Made by a program: the position numbers and the translations under genes | In this document: positions 1-11,040 of the stretch, in pieces | Numbering within the stretch: position 1 is the first letter of the stretch | Layout: the number at the start of each line of letters is the position of its first letter | Notes under the pieces: model-generated | Told to the model about the DNA's origin: nothing | Databases searched by the model: none | What the model saw: only the letters and a program-made list of their open reading frames with translations | Assembly (NCBI GenBank): GCA_026874595.1 | Contig: CM049312.1 | Coordinates: 24,981,956 to 25,045,955 of the forward strand | DNA: 64,000 nt | Origin: Sipunculus nudus | Lineage: Eukaryota; Annelida; Sipuncula; Golfingiida; Sipunculidae | Reading direction: 5' to 3'

Positions 1-1440
1 GAGGCTGGACTGTAGCGCCCTCTAGCAGACATATTCCGAAGACGACAAATGCGTTTCGTATTATTAGTGTATGACATAAGATGTCCCAGTTTCAAAAGGA
101 TTCCGACAAAGCTGTGGCCTGTAGAATGCTATATGTAAGGCGTAAGAACCAGCAAGCAGGCGACTTTTAGGATAACGGACAAACAGATGGACACACTGAC
201 AAGGTGACAGAAGATTGAAACCATATGCCTTAATCAGGTTATGGAGAAGACTCAAAGGAAGAAAATAAGCTATAGCTTATGTAACTGAGGCTTTGGGTGC
301 AGAGATATGGCCAATACAATGGTATGTGTGTGAGGGTCGTGTGCAGCGCCCACTAGTGGCTATATCAGGAAAATGAAAAAAATATTTTTAGAAATTAGTG
401 TAAGACATAAGATGTAATAGTTTCAAAAGGATTCCGTCAAAACTGTGGCCTATAGAATGCTATATGTGAGACGCAAGAACCAACAAGCAGGCGCATTTGA
501 GGACAACTGACAAACAGACGAAAACACTGACAAAGTGATTCAAGATTGAGTCCAGATGACTACTCCAGGTTATGGAGAAGACCCAAAGGAAGAAAAAGCT
601 ACAGTTTATGTTACTGAGGTTTATAGTTTTGGAGATATTGCCAAAGCATGATATGTTGGGAGAGGTTCGAGTTCAGCGCCCCCTAGCGGCCATATCCGGA
701 AAATGAAAAATTGGTTCCGAGATATTAGTGTAAGACTTAAGATGTTATAGTTGCAAAAGGATTCTTTCAAAACTGTGGCCTATATAATGCTATATGTGAG
801 ACGCAAGAACCAACAAGCAGGCGAATTTGAGGACAACTGACAAACAGACGATAACACTGACAAAGTGATTCAAGAGTGAGTCCAGATGACTACTCCAGGT
901 TATGGAGAAGACCCAAAGGAAGAAAAAAGCTACAGTTTATGTTACCGAGGTTTATCGTTTTGGAGATATTGCCAAAGCATGATATGTTGGGAGAGGTTCG
1001 AGTTCAGCGCCCCCTAGCGGCCATATCCGGAAAATGAAAAATTGGTTTCGAGATATTAGTGTAAGACTTAAGATGTTATAGTTTCAAAAGGATTCTTTCA
1101 AAACTGTGGCCTGTAGAATGCTATATGTGAGACGCAAGAGCAAGCAGGCGAATTTGAGGACAACTGACACACAGACAGACACACTGACAAAGTGTCACAA
1201 AAGTGTGACCAGATGACTACACTAGGTTATGGAGAAGACTCAGAGAAAGAAAATAAGTTATAGTTTATGTAATTGAGGCTTATAATTTTGGAGATATGGC
1301 CAAAATATGATATGTTCGGGAGGTTCGCATCCAGCGCCCCCTAGCGGCCCTATTCAAAAAATTGACAAAAACATTTCGAGATACTAGTGTAGGACTTATA
1401 ATATGTCAGTTTCAAAAAGATTCCTGCAATAATGTGGCCT
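1..1440. repeat. Satellite A, about 330-bp tandem repeat, at least 4 units
   Basis: A landmark core, AGCGCCCCCTAGCGGC or a close variant, recurs at about 15, 345, 675, 1006 and 1333, giving a period of 330-331 bp. Each unit also carries a TTTCGAGATATTAGTGTAAG block, a block around GCTATATGTGAGACGCAAGA, a (GACA)-rich stretch and a TTATGGAGAAGAC block. The array begins before base 1 and decays after about 1440. Short ORFs inside it are not shared between units, so it is not coding. The core resembles the vertebrate CTCF motif on its reverse strand. Confidence 0.9.
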
Positions 1441-1780
1441 TTGGCGCAAGATGAATGAAATCTCGAAATATCTCTATTCACGAGATATTTTACGAGATAC
1501 TGCAAGACTTGTAATAAAATCTTGTTGTACTAGTTGAATGCTACTTGATGCAAAAAACTAGATCACTCTAGCTTTAAAACTGACAAAGTTAGAAAAATAA
1601 GACCCCTTATTTTCGAATATCATGAGTTTTCCCCAAAATTGGTAACCATGGTTACGGCAAATTTGAGTCAGCTACACACCAGATGACAGGCCTTGGAATG
1701 ACGATTAAAATGAGCTATCGTTGAAGTAGATACGACTAATAGTCACAAAGATATGAAGAAAAAACCGTTTTGGAAGTTTT
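1441..1780. other. Gene-free spacer with one X-box-like palindrome
   Basis: No coding signal is visible. The stretch holds ACGAGATA-type words that recur in the long dispersed block further right, and the palindrome GTAACCATGGTTAC at 1642-1655. It ends in the TGACCT direct repeats at about 1781-1800. Confidence 0.6.
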
Positions 1781-2030
1781 GATGACCTTGACCTTGACCT
1801 TTGTCCTATTTTGACCAAAAACAATAGGGCACCTAGAAATTTAATTCTCCATCATCTCATAAAGTTTCGAGGTGATTGTGGCAAAATTGTGGCCAGGAGA
1901 GTGCAGACAAACAAACAGACAAACAGACTAGACGACCAGAGGTCGAACGCTTGCCGGAAATGGCCGGTAATAAGACAGCGAAACAGACGGACAGTTACTA
2001 GGCAGACAGACAGGGAACGTATGACACTGT
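1776..2030. repeat. Dispersed module with TGACCT repeats and a (CAAA/CAGA) tract
   Basis: This module begins with TGACCTTGACCTTGACCT, continues with a conserved ACCAAAAACAATAGG stretch, then a CAAA/CAGA simple repeat and a TTGCCGGAAATGGCCGG stretch. The same order recurs near 5343-5620, and parts recur near 10740-11030. The open frames across it on both strands arise from the simple repeat and are not genes. Confidence 0.75.
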
Positions 2031-3590
2031 CGATAGTTTTGGAGATATGGCACAATAATGATTGCTGCAGCGCCATCTGGCGGCTATTTCTAAAAGGACA
2101 AAAAAAAAGTTTCGAGATATTTTATTTTTTTTTATATATATTTGATGTATAATTAAAATTTAACCCCCGCAGAATACGACAGAGTCCCCAAGAGGTAAAA
2201 TGCATTAAATCTAGTTCCGGAAATAGCCGGAAATAAGACAGCGAAACAGACGAACAGTTACTAGGCAGACAGACAGGGAGCGTTTGGATCTTATCAAATG
2301 AACAACCGCTATCATGGTTAAAATGGAAGCACATTTTTATGTGATTTCGCTGATTTTCAATAGCCACAAATGAGTAGACAGACAGACGGAAAATAACTCC
2401 ATGTGTAGGCAATGTACTCCTGTCATGGAGAATGGAAAGCATGAATAAAATAAGCATCAGTCAATTAGAATAAATCTTCATATTTTGAATTTCAGGAAAA
2501 AGAAGAATTTAATTGTAACCTATATCAGGCCCCCATGGTAACGGAAGAATATGACAGAGTCTTCACGAGGATAAACCCATTAAATCTAGTTTCAGATGCT
2601 GCAATCAATGTTGTGACACTATCTATAGTTTTATAGATATGGCAAAATAATGATTGCTGCAGCGCCATCTGGTGGCTCTTATTAAAAGGACAAAAAATAA
2701 GTTTCGAGATATTTTATTTTTTTATAATAAATATTTGATGTATAATTAAATTTCAACTTCTGCAGAATATGACAATTACCCACGAGGAAAACGCATTAAA
2801 TCTTGGTTCAAAAGCTGCAATCAATGTTGTGACACCGTCTATAGTTTTGGAGATATGGCACAATAATGATTACTGCAGTGCCATCTGAAAGGGAAAAAAA
2901 TAGTTTCGAGATATTTTATTTTTAATTATATATATATTATGTTTAATTAAAATTTAACCCCCGCGGAATACGACAGAGTCCCCACGAGATTAAACGCTTT
3001 AAATCTAGTTTCAGAAGCTGCAATCAATGTTGTGACACTGTCTATAGTTTTGGAGATATGGCACAACAATGATTGCTGCAGCGCCATCTGAAAGGAAAAA
3101 AAAAAGTTTCGCGATATTTTAATTTTTATTATATATATTTTATGTATAATTAAAATTTAACCCCCGCAGAATACGACAGAGTCTCCACAAGGTTAAACGC
3201 ATTAAATATATTTTCAGAAGCTGCAATCAATGTTGTGACACTGTCTATAGTTTTGGAAATATGGCACAATAATGATTGCTGCAGCGCCATCTGAAAGGAA
3301 AAAAATAGTTTCGCGATATTTTAATTTTTATTATATATATTTTATGTATAATTAAAATTTAACCCCCGCAGAATACGACAGAGTCCCCACAGGGTTAAAC
3401 GCATTAAATATATTTTCAGAAGCTGCAATAAATGTTGTGACACTGTCTAAAGTTTTGGAGATATGGCATAATAATGATTGCTGCAGCGCCATCTGGGGGC
3501 TATTTTCTAAAAGGAAAAAAATAAGTTTCCAGATATTTTATTTTAATATATATATTTGATGTATAATTAAAATTTTACCCCTGCCCCCAA
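2031..3590. repeat. Satellite B, about 203-bp tandem repeat
   Basis: The landmark ATTGCTGCAGCGCCATCTG (or a variant) recurs near 2061, 2653, 2869, 3072, 3275 and 3476, a period of about 203 bp. Units share GTTTCGAGATATTTTATTTT, an AT-rich stretch, TTAACCCCCGCAGAATACGA and AGAAGCTGCAATCAATGTTG. The first interval is longer because a foreign module sits inside it at about 2213-2585, bounded on both sides by CATTAAATCTAGTT. Some units keep the full GCGCCATCTGGCGGC core and others are cut to GCGCCATCTGAAAGG. Confidence 0.9.
2213..2585. repeat. Dispersed module inserted within a satellite B unit
   Basis: The stretch from TTCCGGAAATAGCCGG onward matches the second half of the module at 1935-2025 and 5530-5720, including the GACAGACAGGGA and ATGAGTAGACAGACAGACGG words. 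It interrupts a satellite B unit between two copies of CATTAAATCTAGTT, which suggests insertion or unequal recombination at that word. Minus-strand open frames here are by-products of the repeat. Confidence 0.65.
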
Positions 3591-5480
3591 CTGCTAAACC
3601 AGGGATCAGCCCATATTTTGACACACCCAACTACAAAATCGGGGATCCGTCATTGGTTTCAAAGATTTGCCAGTGGTTCCTGGCAACACAAGTGGCTGCA
3701 CAAGGGGACACAATAAAAATCACAGGTGTGTTCCCTCCACATTTAGCGGCTTTTGTACTCTATTCAATGCTGCTTTGTGAGATTCATGGACGACCGCGCA
3801 CGCCAACATGCAACTGTAATAGCCTTGCCGGCACTTACCGGTCAACCCTGAAGCCACTTGTGCTCACGGCAATTGGATGTATTTTCATCATTTGATGAAA
3901 AACGAGGCAAGATTTGACGAGAATTGCAATAAAATCACATGATGTGATTGAGAGTGTCAGACGCTGTCACATGCTGAAAACTATATGTCTGTAGTGTAAA
4001 AAATGACAGCATTATAGGCATTTGTTTAAATGGTCCTCTGTTCTCGTTTGAGGACAAATGGTGCGAGATTTTACGAGATATTCACTTTTGTCACTTAAAA
4101 CTAGTCAAATGATTCTTGAACAATAGAAAAATAAGATTTAGAAAGAAAATATCGAATTCTATCATTTCTTCCCAAAAATACGTTACTATGGTAATGAATG
4201 ATCAGAGATATTTGCTAGCATGTGGAAATCGAAGATTTCCGGCAAGCAACAAACATACGCGGGTGATCAACATGCTTGCGAAAATCGAAGATTTCCGGCA
4301 AGCAATAAAGTTAGGACTGTGCCTCCAACATGTATGATAATAGATAGGGCCCGGAGAGGCCGTCACGCACCGCTGCACACGCCGGCCGCCCACCGTAAGG
4401 ACCATGCCGCCACTTGCGGCGACGGCACGTGACTTCGTGGTTTGGTGAAACACGGCGCGAGATTTGACGAGACTTACAAGGCGACCCCTGAATGTGACTG
4501 CGAGTGTCAGACGCTATCCAGCGCTGCAAACCATGTGTCTGTAGCGTAAAAAATGACAGAATTACAGGCATTTCTTTGGATGGTCACGTGTTCTCGTTTC
4601 ACGAGAAACGGTGCGAGATATGACGAGACTGTCTATTGAATGACTAAGAAGTAAACTAATGCTGTCTAACGCCATAAACCAGAGCGTCCTATCGCAAATA
4701 TCGACAGAGATAGAAGCAGGAAAACTCTGCATTTCAGATTGTCAAGTTTTACCCCAAAATTTGGTAACCATGGTAACGACAGCACAAGGCTAAATGTACA
4801 AAGGAATAAGGCAATGATCCTAGTTTTAGATGCGACAGAAAAAATTGTTATATGCTTAATATTTTTTTTAGATATTGCGGAAAAATGGTAAGTTGTAGTG
4901 TTTCCAGTACCACACCCCCTGGTGGCTATTTCCAAAAAATGAAAAAACAAGTTTGAGATAATACAGAACAACAGAAAATATGTCACTTTCAGAACCTTAG
5001 CTGTAAAACTGCCACCTGTAAATCGTATTTAATTAAATCTCGAAAAGTCTCATTTGACGACAAATGGCACGAGATTTTGCGAGACTTACATTAATTCCGC
5101 ATAGAGCATATTAAATGCTACGCATTGCAAAAAACTAGACCTCTCTAACTTAAAAACTGAGAAATTTGCAGGGAAATTTTCGAATTTTCTGATTTCCCCC
5201 CCCCAAAATACGTTACCATGGTAACCATTGACCGGAAAAATTTGCCAGCACTTGGAAAGCTAACATAGTGAGGAATAAAATGAGCTACGGATTATGCGGC
5301 TACGGTTATTATTGACGAAGATATGAAGAAAATAAAGATTTTAGGTTTTTTGGTGACCCTGACCTTGACCTTTGACCGATCATGACCAAAAACAATAGGC
5401 TCCGAGGAGAACAGATCTTACACTTAATGTATAAGTTTCAGAGCGATTGCTTAAAAACTGTGGCCTCTAGCGCGTGTACA
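3591..5480. repeat. Long dispersed block, copy 1
   Basis: The segment around 3830-4150 matches 9575-9890 (same order of GTCACGGCAATAGGATGTA-like, AGTGTCAGACGCTAT and GTTCTCGTTTGA words). The segment 4690-5080 matches 10195-10590. A third, shorter copy of the first part lies at 4440-4640. The block carries GTAACCATGGTAAC at 4764-4777, GTTACCATGGTAAC at 5212-5225 and a CTCF-like ACACCCCCTGGTGGCTA at 4912-4928. No reading frame is shared by the copies, so it is not treated as coding. Confidence 0.8.
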
Positions 5481-5702
5481 TACAGACAAACAGACAGACA
5501 AACAAACAAACAAACAAACTAGACGACCAGAGGTCGAACGCTTGCCGGAAGTGACCGGAAATAAGACAGCGAAATAGATGGACAGTTACTAGGCAGACAG
5601 ACAGGGAACATTTGGATCTGATCAAATATAAAACCCCTATCATGGGGGAAATAGAAGCACATATGGATAAGGTTTTGCTGATTTTCAAAAGTCAAAGATG
5701 AG

Positions 5703-5734
<32 letters not shown>

Positions 5735-5760
5735 TATAGTGACATTGTTAGTGTTATTAT
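5343..5760. repeat. Second copy of the TGACCT and CAGA/CAAA module
   Basis: Starts with TGACCCTGACCTTGACCT, followed by the ACCAAAAACAATAGG stretch, a CAGA/CAAA tract, TTGCCGGAAGTGACCGG and a long (CAGA)n run at about 5704-5733. It parallels 1776-2460. Minus-strand open frames here encode low-complexity peptides only. Confidence 0.75.
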
Positions 5761-6731
5761 TAGTAGCTATCCTATACAGGACAATCCATTTTTGACAGAA
5801 ATAAAAATAATACAAGTCCAACTGAATCGTTGGCAGTTCTTTTATTCTTGAGTGCTGGTAATATGAAAAACCGATGAAAATGAAACTTGAATAGTTGAAC
5901 GTCCCGAAAGCCGTAATGCAAGCGAAGCCGCGTTCGTGTTAGACAGAGACCCGACCTCTGGGTAAGGGAGACGTGACTTTTCATTCCTGGACAAGCTAGG
6001 TGCCAGCATGACCATCCTTTAAGGTCTCGGTTTAAATTAGGGCTGTCCTTGAAGAAAAAAGGCGGCCGCTCAGCCTGCGTCCGGGAATAATAAAACTCCA
6101 AGAAGTCCTGCCCATCACGGATTAACTGTAATTTCCCCTTCGTGTAAGTTATCTGTAATGTAAAATTTAATATATGTTAAAAATTGGAATCTTTGGTACA
6201 GAAAGGAAAGCAGGGGTCTTTAAGGAGTCTGAAGTGGTAAGTAATAAGATAAAAAATCGTGAGTCCCTAGTTCCGTGGTGGGTAAGGACTTTATATATAA
6301 AAATATTTACTGGCATCCGAAAGGGGTGCTGTCAAATTTTTTGGCGCCTGCCGCACGTTTGTGAATAATAATGGTACACTTGACACGGGCGCGATGGAAA
6401 TTTAAGAGGAAAGGTGGTAATCCCAAGCCGTAGTTGAGTTGTTTTGACCCCAGAGTTTGCAGTCCTAGCTGAAATAGGCTCTTTTTTAAACCCGGAACGC
6501 CAGCAGAGGCTGGAGATTGAATGAATGAAGGATTGGGCCATTTTTTTATCCGAAAAACCTGGGAATTGACAATTAAAAAAAATGACAGGGACCTTCTTAG
6601 CCCGTTCCAGCTCAGGGAACGGTCATTAGAATATTGTCGGGAATCCATATTATCCTACCTGTGGGCTGGGACGGTCCAAAAAACCGCAATTATACGGGTA
6701 TCCATAAAATTGTATGTCAATTTTTGTCATT
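5761..6731. other. Gene-free stretch, no recognised content
   Basis: Several open frames of 60-113 codons exist on both strands but overlap each other and show no recognisable domain, splice structure or compositional signal. Base composition is somewhat more GC-rich around 5930-6110. Nothing can be assigned. Confidence 0.5.
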
Positions 6732-7171
6732 AATAAATACATATACATCTATAACGCGGACAGCTGGAGAATTCGCGGAGAATTCATCATGATGATATTA
6801 TTAAATGTGAGCAAAGGTACAATTTATGTTTTGTATCATATTTCCTTAAGAACCTGTAAATTTGATATCCTGCATGGTTTTGTTACGGTTTGCACAGTAA
6901 ACTGTTGAAAAAATATATAGTGTTTAGCGTTTTCGTCTGATGTAAGATCGGTAGTCAATGTTAGCTGGTGATCCAGATTGGTGTTAGTGGCAGTCCCACA
7001 TTGTTTGCGCTGGTTATTATTTCGGTAATTTAACAGTGAATAAATGTCTTAAGAGTAATATAGTGGTAGATTTTAAATGATTTTAACGTGTAATTAAAAG
7101 TATCATTGCATATAAAATCTCTCTGTGAATTCTCCGGGAATTCCCCGCGTTTACATATAAACGCATTTACC
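6732..7171. mobile_element. MITE-like element with inverted terminal repeats of about 45 bp
   Basis: The left arm at about 6732-6785 and the right arm at about 7126-7171 are inverted copies: both contain a TAAATRC..TWTA stretch, ACGCGG and CGGAGAATTCA in the same order from the outside in. The 440-bp length, AT-rich interior without a frame, and paired ends fit a non-autonomous DNA transposon. No clear target-site duplication was found, so family and exact borders are unknown. Confidence 0.55.
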
Positions 7172-7773
7172 AGCCGTATGAAAGTTTTTGTCCGCTTTCA
7201 TAATGTTTGCCGTACCCCGGACACAAATTTAAGACGAGATGGACTAAACCCCGCCCCGGTAGGATTGTTTGGACTCTGAAGAAACGAACCCTCGCAGGAA
7301 CTGCGGTGGGACGGGCTCTTTCTTATTCGATGAACGCTCGAAAAGAGTGGTGAATGATTGAAAAAATAGGGTCATTTTCACTGTCATCTTGAATAACGGA
7401 ATAAATATTTTTTTTTAAATTCATAGAGGCTTGGTCATCCAATAACAGCAGAAAAAAAATGTTCTTTCAAATGTTGTGTGGTGTCCATTGTACCCTCGCC
7501 CACCGCCGGGATCTAAAGAGAAGCCTGGATTTTACTGCAAAAAAACACAACCACCCCCCCCCCCCCAAAAAAAACAAAACAAAAACAAAAAAAACTTTTA
7601 TTCATTTTATTTTTATTTTTTATTACTGGATGTAGTTGAATATCATGGTTTATTTATTAAAAAAATAAGATGCAATTCATTGGATGAAAATAGATTTTAT
7701 TAAATATATTGATACATGTTTATAACAGTTTGATATTTGATTTTTTTTTAATTTATAGACAGACAATTTGTTA
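7172..7773. other. Gene-free stretch with a C-run and an A-rich tract
   Basis: Holds a poly-C run near 7553-7566 followed by an A-rich and then T-rich tract. The open frame that crosses it is proline- and lysine-rich only because of these runs. No gene is supported. Confidence 0.5.
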
Positions 7774-9240
7774 CCTCAAATCTGTACTCATGGTCCAACA
7801 TGCATGTATTTGGTGTTCTCAGGCCCATTTTAGGGTGTATATCCATGATAACAAGATAATATTACCTTGTTCCCACCAGCAAACATTTCAAGCCCCCAGA
7901 AAGCTGATTTCAGCTGAGGACTTATGGCTTATTATACACAGGCAAATAGTGTTTTGGACCACCTCATCTCCACCAGACTCATCACACACACCTGGTTTGG
8001 CTATCATTGCAATCCATTTACACCCACTGGCTGGAATCTCAAAGCATTAGGTTCAAATTCCTCAGAAAAAAAAAATTAGGGCCAGTTTGAATTTCCAAAT
8101 CTGGACACAGCTGACATAGTGATATACAGAGAAAATCCATTTTTCCCCCTCAAATCTGTACTGATGGTCCCACAAACCTGGTTTTGGTGTCATTAGGCCC
8201 AGTTTAGGGTGTATATACAGGGAAACAAGATAATATTACCCTGTTTCCACAAACAAAAATTCCATGCCCCCAGAAACCTGATTTCAGGCCAGTTTATGCT
8301 TATACACAGTCAAATAGGTTCTGGCCCCCTTCATATCCACAAAACTCAACACACACTCCTGGTTTGGGTATCATTGCAATCCATTTACACCCACTGGCTG
8401 GCAACACCACGCATTTGGCTCAACTCCCTCAGAAAAAAAATTAGGACCAGTTTGAATTTCCAAATCTGGACACAGTGAACATAGTGATATACAGGGAAAA
8501 TCCATTTTTTTTACCTCAAATCTGTAATGATGGTCCCTAAAACATGGTTTAGGTGTCATGAGGCCCAATTCAAGGTGTATATACAGGGAAACAAGATAAT
8601 ATTACCCTGCTGACACAAACAAAAATTTCATGCCCCCAGAAACCTGATTTCAGGCCAGTTTATGCTTATACACAGTCAGATAGGTTCTGGCCCCCCTCAT
8701 CTCCACAAAACTCAACACACACACCTGGTTTTGTATCATTGCAATCCATTTACACCCACTGGCTGGTATCTCAAAGCATTTGGCTCAACTCCACCAGAAA
8801 AAAAAATTAGGACCAGTTTGAATTTCCAAATCTGGACACAGCTGACATAGTGATATACAGAGAAAATCCATTTTTTCCCCTCAAATCTGTACTGATGGTC
8901 CAACAAACATGGTTTTGGTGTCATTAGGCCCAGTTTAGGGTGTATATACAGGGAAACAAGAAAATATTACCCTGTTTCCACAAACAAAAATTTCATGCCC
9001 CCAGAAACCTGATTTCAGGCCAGTTTATGCTTATACACAATCAAACAGGTTTTGGCCCCCTTCATCTCCACCAGACTCTTCACAAACACCTGGCTTGGGT
9101 TTCATTGCGATCCATTCACACCCACTGGCTGGCATCTCCAAGCATATAGCTCAACTTCTTCAGAAAAAAATATAGACCACTTTAAAGTTTATCAAATCTG
9201 GTCATAGTGGTTTATGCAGAAATCAATTGTTCTGATCTCA
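7774..9240. repeat. Satellite C, about 365-bp tandem repeat, 4 units
   Basis: CCTCAAATCTGTACTGATGG or a variant starts units at about 7774, 8148, 8514 and 8879, with a degraded fifth start near 9235. Units share GTGTATATACAGGGAAACAA, CCCCCAGAAACCTGATTTCA and CATTTACACCCACTGGCTGG. One frame stays open over much of three units and gives similar peptides (MYIQGNK, KFHAPRNLISGQFMLIH), but it is broken at different places in each unit and has no recognisable domain. Confidence 0.9.
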
Positions 9241-9373
9241 AATCTGAAATAGTGGTCATAGAACATTGATTGGTTCTTGTATGATTTTATTCAATTTACA
9301 ATCAATATGCAGGAAAACCTGGAATTTTATTTTACTTCAATACATCAACAATAAACAATCTAAGGACAAGTGA

Positions 9374-9571
9374 ACAGGCTACCATACATATCTCAGGGAA
9401 AGGAAAACAGCAAAGGTTGTTTACATTGAGGACACATGGCAACCAGGTGGTTGGCGCTGGTCTGTGAAGCTTACGAAGCAGCAATCAAAGGAAGACGATA
9501 ACAACACAATAGAAGTCTTCTTCATGGGCCATCGCACACCCATAGAACATGGCTCCAACTGTCAAGTGTAA
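9374..9571 (+). other. Short open stretch with coding-like composition, unassigned
   Basis: A frame of 65 codons lies between a TGA and a TAA, without an ATG near its start. It reads as a varied peptide containing KVVYIEDTWQPGGWRWSV and FFMGHRTPIEHGSNCQV, unlike the low-complexity frames around it. No family was recognised. It sits just before the long dispersed block, and its end shows weak similarity to the equivalent place near 3780-3820, so it may be a decayed coding remnant of that repeat. Confidence 0.2.
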
Positions 9572-11040
9572 TGCCCCTGCCGACATTTACTATCACATAC
9601 TGCCGCCACTTATGGTCACGGCAATAGGATGTACTTTTTTATTTGAAGAAAAAACGACCCCAGATTTGACGAAACTTACAATATAATCACATAATGTGAC
9701 CGAGAGTGTTAGACGCTATCGAATACTGAAAACTAAAGGTCTTCAGCATTAAAATAACAGAATTATAGGCGTATCTTTGAATGGTCCCATGTTCTCGTTT
9801 GACAAGAAATGATGCGAGATATGACGAGATATTCAATTTTGTCACTTCAAACTAGTCAAGTGAATCTTGAACAATAGAAAAATAAAATCTCTGGCATTAA
9901 AATGACAGAAATATAGACATTTGTTCGAATTCTCGAATATTCTCGTTTGGCGGGAGATGGTACGAGATGTGGCGAGATATAAGTTATTATCTTGTTAAGC
10001 TCCCAAAACGCAACAAAATGCTGAAAACTGCTCCTCTTTAGCCGAAAAGGTGACCAAGTTATAAGCATTTCTGTGAAATCTCGTAATTTCTCGTTTGACG
10101 GAAAACAGAGCGAGATTCTACGAGACTTGCAATTAACTGCATTAGTGGCAAGGGAATGCTACCTCATGCAGAAAACTAGACACTTGTAGTATAAATATCA
10201 ACAGAGATAGAAGCAAAAAACTTATTATTTTCAGATTGCCAAGTTTTACCCCAAAATTTGGTTACCATGGTAACAGCAGCGCAAAGCTACATGTACGCAG
10301 GAATAAGCCGACGATCCTAGTTTCAGATAAGACAGTAAACATTGTGCCACGTTTAATATTTTTTTTGGTATTGCAGAAAAATGGTAAGTTGAAGTGTTTC
10401 CAGTACCACGCCCCCTGGTGGCTAATTTCACAAAATGAAAAAACAAGTTCGAGATAATACAGAAAAACAGAAAATATGTCCCTTTTAGAACCTTAGCTGT
10501 AAAACTGCCACCTCTAAATCGTTTTTAATGAAATCTCGAAAAGTCTCATTTGACGACAAATGGCACGAGATTTTGCAAGACTTCCGTTAATTTTCCATAG
10601 AGCATATTAAATGCTATACAATGCAAAAAACTAGACCTCTCTAACTTAAAAAATGAGAAATTTGGAGTGAAATTTTCGAATTTTCTGATTTTCCCCAAAA
10701 AATACGTTACGATGGTAACAATTGACCAGAAAAATCTTACCAGAGAACCAATCTTACACTTTATGTATAAGTTTCAGAGCGATTGCTTAAAAACTGTGGC
10801 CTGTAGCGCGTGTACATACAGACAAACAAACAGACAGACAGACAAACAAACAAACAAACATACGCGGGTGACCAACATGCTTGCGAAAATCGAAGATTTC
10901 CGGCAAGCAACAAACATACGCGGGTGATCAACATGCTTGCGAAAATCGAAGATTTCCGGCAAGCAACAAACAGACAAACAGACATACGCAACTGACCAAT
11001 ATGCTTGCCGAAATCTTTGATTCCGGCAAGCAATAAACTG
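9560..11040. repeat. Long dispersed block, copy 2
   Basis: Matches the block at 3591-5480 in the same order: the GGCAATAGGATGTAC part, the GTTCTCGTTTGAC part, then the segment with GTTACCATGGTAAC (10261-10274), the CTCF-like ACGCCCCCTGGTGGCTA (10408-10424) and the AAACTAGACCTCTCTAACTT part. It ends in a CAGA/CAAA tract and three tandem copies of a unit of about 58 bp containing ATGCTTGCGAAAATCGAAGA (10876-11030); single or double copies of this unit also lie at 4217-4310. Confidence 0.8.

Noticed and set aside
1811-2457. Overlapping frames on both strands of 74-113 codons
   Set aside because: They cover CAGA/CAAA simple repeat and dispersed modules that recur elsewhere without conserved frames.
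7774-11040. CRISPR array
   Set aside because: Units are hundreds of bases long with no spacer/repeat alternation, and the genome is animal nuclear DNA.
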